64,000 bases of DNA, from assembly GCF_009846745.1 (NCBI RefSeq), contig NZ_AQPF01000004.1, positions 124,001 through 188,000 on the forward strand, written 5' to 3'. This DNA is from Alloalcanivorax xiamenensis. GTDB lineage: Bacteria > Pseudomonadota > Gammaproteobacteria > Pseudomonadales > Alcanivoracaceae. A program made the translations under genes and the position numbers. Shown piece by piece: positions 59,585 through 64,000 of this stretch (positions are counted from its first letter, which is position 1; the number at the start of each line of letters is the position of its first letter). The notes under the pieces were generated by a model, which saw only the letters and a program-made list of their open reading frames with translations, was not told the origin of the DNA and did no database searches.

Positions 59585-60730
59585 TCAGAAGTTGATGAAG
59601 CGCCGGTGGGTGTGGATCGACATCAACATGCCGAAACTGGCCAGCAGGGTGACGATCGAGGTGCCGCCGTAGCTGACCAGTGGCAGCGGTACCCCGACCA
59701 CGGGCAGCAGGCCGGATACCATGCCCACGTTGACGAACACGTAGATGAAAAAGGTCATGGTCAGAGCCGCCGCCAGCAATCGGCTGAAGGTTTCCTGGGC
59801 CTGCCAACTGATGAAGAAGCCGCGTCCGATGATCACCAGATAGACCGCCAGTAACAGCAGGAACCCGATCAGACCAAACTCTTCCCCAAGCACGGCGAGA
59901 ATGAAATCGGTGTGGGACTCCGGCAGGAAATCCAGCCGCGACTGGGTGCCGTCCTGCCACCCCTTGCCGCCGATGCCGCCGGAGCCGATGGCGGTTTTTG
60001 ACTGGATGATGTTCCAGCCCGCGCCGCGCGGGTCCGCCTCCGGATTCAGGAACGTATCCACCCGGGTGCGCTGGTAATCGTGCAGAACGAAGAAATACAT
60101 CAGCGGCGCGGCCACCACCAACACCAGCACCGCCAGCCCGATCAGGCGCCAGGACAGACCGGCCATGAACAAGACCACCAGGCCGGCGGCGGCAATCAGC
60201 AGCGCGGTGCCCAGATCCGGCTGCATGGCGATCAACACCGTCGGCAGGAAGATGAGCACCAGTGAGCCGAGCACATTGCGTTTTGACGGTGGCAGAGTAC
60301 GGTCGCTGAAGAACCAGGCGACCATCGCCGGTACCGCGAGTTTCATCAATTCCGCGGGCTGAAAGCGGCCGATGCCGGGCAGACTCAGCCAGCGCTGTGC
60401 GCCCTTGGCCTCGGTGCCCACAAGAATAACCAGTGCCAACAGGGCCAGGCCGACGCCGTACACCAGAGGGGCCCAGAAACGGAATGTCCTCGGTGGTAGT
60501 TGCGCCAGCACCAGCATCATCAGCAAACCGCCACCGAAGCGGATGGCCTGACGGATCACCGTATCCAGGCTGCCGCCGCTGGCACTGTAGAGGACCGCCA
60601 GGCCGCCCAGCATGGTCAGCAGAAGGGCCGCCAGCAGCGGTGGGTCCAGGTGCAGACGCGTGGCTACCGGAGTGCGGAAGATGGCATGACCACCGTTGTC
60701 GGTGGTTCTGACCGGATCGACTTGACTCAT
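59585..60730 (-). CDS. rodA: RodA peptidoglycan glycosyltransferase (SEDS)
   Basis: A 381-residue SEDS-family polymerase of the elongasome with ~10 TM helices. GRFQPAELMKLAVPAMVAWF and PDLGTALLIAAAGLVVLFMA are typical. ESHTDFILAVLGEEFG carries the catalytic-region glutamates, and LPLVSYGGTSIV the C-terminal signature. Its ATG overlaps the mrdA stop (ATGA), giving co-translation with its partner PBP2. Confidence 0.97.
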   Translation of the reverse strand: MSQVDPVRTTDNGGHAIFRTPVATRLHLDPPLLAALLLTMLGGLAVLYSASGGSLDTVIRQAIRFGGGLLMMLVLAQLPPRTFRFWAPLVYGVGLALLALVILVGTEAKGAQRWLSLPGIGRFQPAELMKLAVPAMVAWFFSDRTLPPSKRNVLGSLVLIFLPTVLIAMQPDLGTALLIAAAGLVVLFMAGLSWRLIGLAVLVLVVAAPLMYFFVLHDYQRTRVDTFLNPEADPRGAGWNIIQSKTAIGSGGIGGKGWQDGTQSRLDFLPESHTDFILAVLGEEFGLIGFLLLLAVYLVIIGRGFFISWQAQETFSRLLAAALTMTFFIYVFVNVGMVSGLLPVVGVPLPLVSYGGTSIVTLLASFGMLMSIHTHRRFINF

Positions 60731-62661
60731 GGGGTAGCCGTCCTGGTCGAGGTGGTGGAGGCGGTGGTGGTCGGCGCGGGCGGCCCATTCTGTATCGGTG
60801 GACGCGCCAGCGGTTCCGGAATATGCAGGTCGCCGTCTTCATTCAACAGCCAGGCGTCCATCACCTGACGGGCCACTGGCCCGGCCACGGAGCCGCCGTG
60901 ACGGCCGTTCTCCACCATCACCGCCACGGCGATGGCCGGATTCTCAACCGGCGCGAAGGATACGATCAGAGCATGGTCAAGCATGCGTTCCGCCAATTCC
61001 GCCTCGTTATAGGTTTCTTCCTGGCCAACCGAAAACACCTGAGCGGTGCCGCTTTTGGCGCCCATATGATAACGGGCGTCCTTGGCCATGACACGGCCGG
61101 TACCGCGATTGCTGTGGACAACCGCCTCCATGGCGTGCTTCATGCGCTCCCAGTCCCGAGGGTCCTTGAGCACGATGTCCGGGCGACGTGGCGGATGGGT
61201 TTCATCGGCGGCCAGGGTGGGCACCACCTGATGGCCGTCGTTGGCGAGTATCGCCGTGGCCACCGCCAGTTGCAGCGGTGTGGTGAGCATGAAGCCTTGT
61301 CCAATACTGGTGTTGATGGTGTCGCCATGGAACCAGGGCGCGTTACGAGCGGCCCGCTTCCATTGGCGGGAGGGCATGTTCCCCTCGGATTCGTTGAGCA
61401 GGTCGATGCCGGTGGCTTCGCCGATGGAGAAACCGATCATGAAATCGTGCATGCGGTCGATGCCGAGCCGGAACCCCATATCGTAGAAATAAGTGTCACA
61501 GGATTGCACCACCGCTTTTTCCATATCCACCTGGCCATGCCCCCAGCGCTTCCAGTCCCGGTAGCGGTGCGGATTGCCCTCCAGGCTGAAATAGCCGGGG
61601 TCGTGGATGGTCCTCTCCCAATTGGTGACGCCGGCATCCAGGCCCGCCAGACCGAGCATGGGTTTCACCGTGGAACCCGGCGGATAACGGCCCTGCAAGG
61701 CGCGGTTGAACAGGGGGTGGTCGTGATCCTGCTGATATCGGGCATAGTCCTTATGGGAGATGCCGGTAACGAACAGATTGGGATCGAAGCCCGGGCGGCT
61801 GACGAAGGCGAGCACGCTGCCGTCGCGGGGATCAATGGCGACCACCGCGCCGCGCCGCTCGCCGAGGGCGTCATAGGCGGCCTGCTGCACTTTCAGATCC
61901 AGGGACAGACGCAGATCGTCACCGGGTATCGGTGGCTGCTCTTCCAGAACCCGCAGGATCCGGCCGCGGGCGTTGGTTTCCACCTGACGATAGCCAACCT
62001 GCCCGTGCAGCCGATGCTCGTAATAGCGCTCCACGCCGGTGCGGCCGTAATAATGGGTGCCGCTGTAGTTACGCTGTTCGGCCAGGGTCATGTTGTCCAG
62101 ATCCTCGGCACTGAGGCGGTTGACGTAACCGAGCACGTGGGAAAACAGATGGCTGTGAGGGTAAAAGCGCACCGGTGAGGCCGTTACCCTGGCACCGGGC
62201 AATTCGTGTTGATGCACCGCGATGCGGGCAATCTCCTCCTCGGTGAGCCGGCCACGCAGTGGAATCGGCTCCCACGGGCGGCGGGCGCTGGTGCGGCGCC
62301 GCTCGAACCGCTCCAGGTCGTCGTCGGTAAGCGGGATCAAGCGGCGGATACGATCCAGTGTGTCGTTGAGGTCCGCGCTTTGTTCCACCGCCAGTTCCAG
62401 GGTGAAATCCGGCCGGTTCACCGCCAGGATTTCCCCGTTGCGATCGGTGATCAGGCCGCGCGGAGGCGACATCGCCTGGGTCAGCACCCGGTTGTTGTCA
62501 CTAAGAGTGGTGAACCGGCTGTGCTGGGCAATCTGCAGCCAGGCCATGCGCCCGACCAGTACCAGTGACAACACCAGCACCAGCGCCACCGCCACCAGCA
62601 GACGCAGGCTGAACAGACGGTGCTCGTGATGGTGGTCCTTGAGGGTCAGCGGTTGGCGCAT
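60727..62661 (-). CDS. mrdA: Penicillin-binding protein 2 (peptidoglycan transpeptidase)
   Basis: A 644-residue monofunctional transpeptidase of cell elongation. It has an N-terminal TM helix (LVAVALVLVLSLVLVGRMAW), the PBP dimer domain with PPRGLITDRNGEILAVNRPD, and the active-site serine in YPPGSTVKPMLGLAGLDAG. SxN is VQSCDTYFYDMGF, and KTG-equivalent is KSGTAQVF. The C-terminal tail is Pro/Thr-rich. The ATG at 62661, with AGGG 6 nt upstream, is preferred to one at 62697. It precedes rodA by a 4-nt overlap. Confidence 0.96.
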   Translation of the reverse strand: MRQPLTLKDHHHEHRLFSLRLLVAVALVLVLSLVLVGRMAWLQIAQHSRFTTLSDNNRVLTQAMSPPRGLITDRNGEILAVNRPDFTLELAVEQSADLNDTLDRIRRLIPLTDDDLERFERRRTSARRPWEPIPLRGRLTEEEIARIAVHQHELPGARVTASPVRFYPHSHLFSHVLGYVNRLSAEDLDNMTLAEQRNYSGTHYYGRTGVERYYEHRLHGQVGYRQVETNARGRILRVLEEQPPIPGDDLRLSLDLKVQQAAYDALGERRGAVVAIDPRDGSVLAFVSRPGFDPNLFVTGISHKDYARYQQDHDHPLFNRALQGRYPPGSTVKPMLGLAGLDAGVTNWERTIHDPGYFSLEGNPHRYRDWKRWGHGQVDMEKAVVQSCDTYFYDMGFRLGIDRMHDFMIGFSIGEATGIDLLNESEGNMPSRQWKRAARNAPWFHGDTINTSIGQGFMLTTPLQLAVATAILANDGHQVVPTLAADETHPPRRPDIVLKDPRDWERMKHAMEAVVHSNRGTGRVMAKDARYHMGAKSGTAQVFSVGQEETYNEAELAERMLDHALIVSFAPVENPAIAVAVMVENGRHGGSVAGPVARQVMDAWLLNEDGDLHIPEPLARPPIQNGPPAPTTTASTTSTRTATP

Positions 62662-62765
62662 GTGGACCCTGTGATCGGTTCCGTGACCGGTCGCCATGGC
62701 ACGGTGATCGGAACGAAATGTGAGTGTGGATCGCGCATGGCAGCCAGATTACCGGGTGGTTTTGC

Positions 62766-63236
62766 TCAGCGATGATAGGGGTGGCCGGCAAGCAGCGTCC
62801 AGCCACGATACAGCTGTTCGGCAAGTAATACCCGCACCAGAGGGTGCGGCAGCGTCAACGCCGACAGCGACCAGCGCTCGTCGGCGTCGGCGGACAATCT
62901 GGCACACAACCCATCCGGGCCTCCCACCAGCAGCGCCAGATCCTGCCCGAGATCCCGCAATTCGCCGAGGCGTTGTGACAGCATGGGCGTATCCACCGCT
63001 TTGCCGGTGACCTCCAGAGCCACCACGCGGGCGCCGGGCAGTTTCTCCAGCCGCTTGCGGATGGCCTCACCCTCGGTCCGCACCAAAGCGGCGACGTCGC
63101 CCTTGGCCCGCTTGGGCAGTGGGATCTCCTCCAGCAGCAGGCGCATGTCCGGCGGCAGCCGCTTCTGGTATTCCTGGAAGCCCTGCTCGACCCAGGCCGG
63201 CATGCGGGTGCCGACGGCAAACAGATGGATGCGCAT
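62766..63236 (-). CDS. rlmH: 23S rRNA (pseudouridine1915-N3)-methyltransferase
   Basis: A 156-residue SPOUT-class methyltransferase acting on the 70S ribosome. It begins MRIHLFAVGTRMPAWVEQGF, with the knot SAM-binding segment ALLVGGPDGL and the end LLAEQLYRGWTLLAGHPYHR. It lies between rsfS and mrdA as in most gammaproteobacteria. Confidence 0.97.
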   Translation of the reverse strand: MRIHLFAVGTRMPAWVEQGFQEYQKRLPPDMRLLLEEIPLPKRAKGDVAALVRTEGEAIRKRLEKLPGARVVALEVTGKAVDTPMLSQRLGELRDLGQDLALLVGGPDGLCARLSADADERWSLSALTLPHPLVRVLLAEQLYRGWTLLAGHPYHR

Positions 63237-63317
63237 AGACTCTCCTGCGGCGCCCTCCTGAACCGGCCCTGAGTGATGCCGGCTCAGGCAAATGGGACTG
63301 CGAAACGGCTGGCGGGT

Positions 63318-63692
63318 TCAGCCCGGATCCTTGTTGGCCGGCGTGCCGGTCCGCTCGGGATGGTGATCCGGATTGCGCCATAGACGTTCCAGATCATAGA
63401 ACTCGCGAGTGGCGGGCAGCATCAGATGGACAATGACGTCACCGAGATCCACCAGGATCCACTCGGCGCCTTTTTCGCCTTCGGTACCCAGCGGGCGATA
63501 ACCGGCCTGTTTGGCCCGTTCCACCACGTTGTCCGCCAGGGCTTTGACGTGGCGGTTGGAGGTGCCGCTGGCGATGACCATATCGTCCGCCACACTGGTG
63601 AGCTCGCGAACATCCAGGTGGGTGACGTTCCGTGCTTTCAGCTCTTCGAGAGCGTCGAGTACCAGATCCAGCAGAGAGGTGTCAGAACTCAT
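63318..63692 (-). CDS. rsfS: Ribosome silencing factor RsfS
   Basis: A 124-residue protein that binds uL14 on the 50S subunit and blocks subunit joining in starvation. LDVRELTSVADDMVIASGTS and AEWILVDLGDVIVHLMLPAT are the DUF143 core motifs. Its start overlaps the end of nadD by 11 nt, so the two are coupled. Confidence 0.96.
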   Translation of the reverse strand: MSSDTSLLDLVLDALEELKARNVTHLDVRELTSVADDMVIASGTSNRHVKALADNVVERAKQAGYRPLGTEGEKGAEWILVDLGDVIVHLMLPATREFYDLERLWRNPDHHPERTGTPANKDPG

Positions 63693-64000
63693 GGGGCCTC
63701 GTTGTTTCCATTGTATTGGCGCCGGTATTGGTAGTGGCGTCGGTATTGGTAGTGACGTCGATGTTGGTAATGGCGTCGGTATCGGGTTCTATGATTCCGG
63801 GCGCCGCCGGGGCAGCGGATGTCCGCACATTATACAAACCATGGCGGCGGATATGCGCTTCCACCACGGAGGTCAGGGCACGGCATTGTCCCCGATGCTC
63901 CAGCGCCTCGCGGATGGCGGTGGCGGAAATGTCCATATGCGGATGCGTCAGCATCAGCCGGCGCCCCGCCGGAAGGGTCTGCAGCAGGCGCGCCTGGCCG
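63682..64000 (-). CDS. nadD: Nicotinate-nucleotide adenylyltransferase (C-terminal part, cut by window edge)
   Basis: The frame is open to the window edge. The visible part contains the conserved NadD end: LTHPHMDISATAIREALEHR and VEAHIRRHGLYN. NadD makes deamido-NAD from NaMN + ATP. After the normal end it carries an extra ~42-residue tail with a Thr/Asn/Asp/Ala hexapeptide repeat encoded by an 18-bp tandem repeat. The missing 5' end lies beyond the window. Confidence 0.93.
   Translation of the reverse strand, partial: GQARLLQTLPAGRRLMLTHPHMDISATAIREALEHRGQCRALTSVVEAHIRRHGLYNVRTSAAPAAPGIIEPDTDAITNIDVTTNTDATTNTGANTMETTRPHEF
63718..63783. repeat. 18-bp tandem repeat in the 3' end of nadD
   Basis: Three full 18-bp units (63718-63735, 63736-63753, 63754-63771) of the type GGCGTCGGTATTGGTAGT plus a partial fourth. 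In the gene they encode D-A-T-T-N-T-like hexapeptides. They are in frame, so copy-number change would preserve the reading frame and the overlapping rsfS start. Confidence 0.8.

Overview
The window is GC-rich, densely coded gammaproteobacterial chromosome. Gene content and order fit an Alcanivorax/Alloalcanivorax-type or Pseudomonas-related marine bacterium. The main evidence is the block nadD-rsfS-rlmH-mrdA-rodA-mltB-rlpA-dacA-dat-ybeD-lipB-lipA, an mpl-ubiX pair, a PPi-dependent phosphofructokinase and an NhaD antiporter. The genus is inferred from overall familiarity, not from a marker gene. I saw no rRNA, tRNA, CRISPR array, transposase or prophage. Both window edges cut genes: a CmoA-like methyltransferase on the left and nadD on the right.

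Layout. 1-3.8 kb: CmoA-like gene, ICMT-like membrane methyltransferase, COG3687 metal-dependent hydrolase and a divergent AraC regulator. 3.8-7.3 kb: ppa, then upp-uraA-WYL regulator (pyrimidine salvage). 7.3-18.7 kb: an accessory catabolic island with a porin, a divergent LysR regulator, a five-component peptide-class ABC importer (one subunit is a fused double ATPase), an esterase-like lipoprotein, a cytoplasmic alpha/beta hydrolase and a fumarase/aspartase-superfamily lyase. 18.8-22.1 kb: ArsR-SRPBCC pair, DUF2459 protein, nhaD. 22.1-25.7 kb: TonB-dependent receptor plus PepSY membrane protein. 26-27.9 kb: pfp and a small membrane protein. 28-41.3 kb: a nitrogen-scavenging island with a LuxR-type response regulator, a giant hybrid kinase whose sensor is an NCS1-permease domain, urtABCDE, amiE, an AmiB-like AAA protein, fmdA and fmdB. 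41.4-46.5 kb: MaoC-domain protein, a second TonB receptor, mpl, ubiX. 46.7-49.7 kb: an exbB-exbD-exbD-tonB operon behind a Fur box, and nlpE. 49.8-53 kb: a 29-codon membrane mini-ORF, GST, dacB, DUF6164. 53.2-64 kb: the lipoate/cell-wall elongation block.

How the parts work together. Both TonB receptors and the ExbB/ExbD/TonB motor have Fur-like boxes, and two of the boxes are nearly the same sequence, so they probably form one iron regulon. The urt transporter sits upstream of an amidase and a formamidase and there is no urease here, so its substrates may include short amides. The 7-19 kb island is tied together by a bipartite element found twice, AAATTGAA-N16-ATGCGTTTTNNGCATCTT, facing the porin promoter and the importer promoter. 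It is the best candidate for an undescribed uptake-and-degradation system.

Non-coding structure. Six REP-like double-arm palindromes share a GTGGGA(A)GCT core, and five of them sit at convergent gene ends. A separate family of GTTGACA-type heptamer repeats abuts stop codons and forms a MITE-like inverted-repeat element near 41.3 kb. An ArsR promoter carries two AACC-N4-GGTT dyads and appears leaderless.
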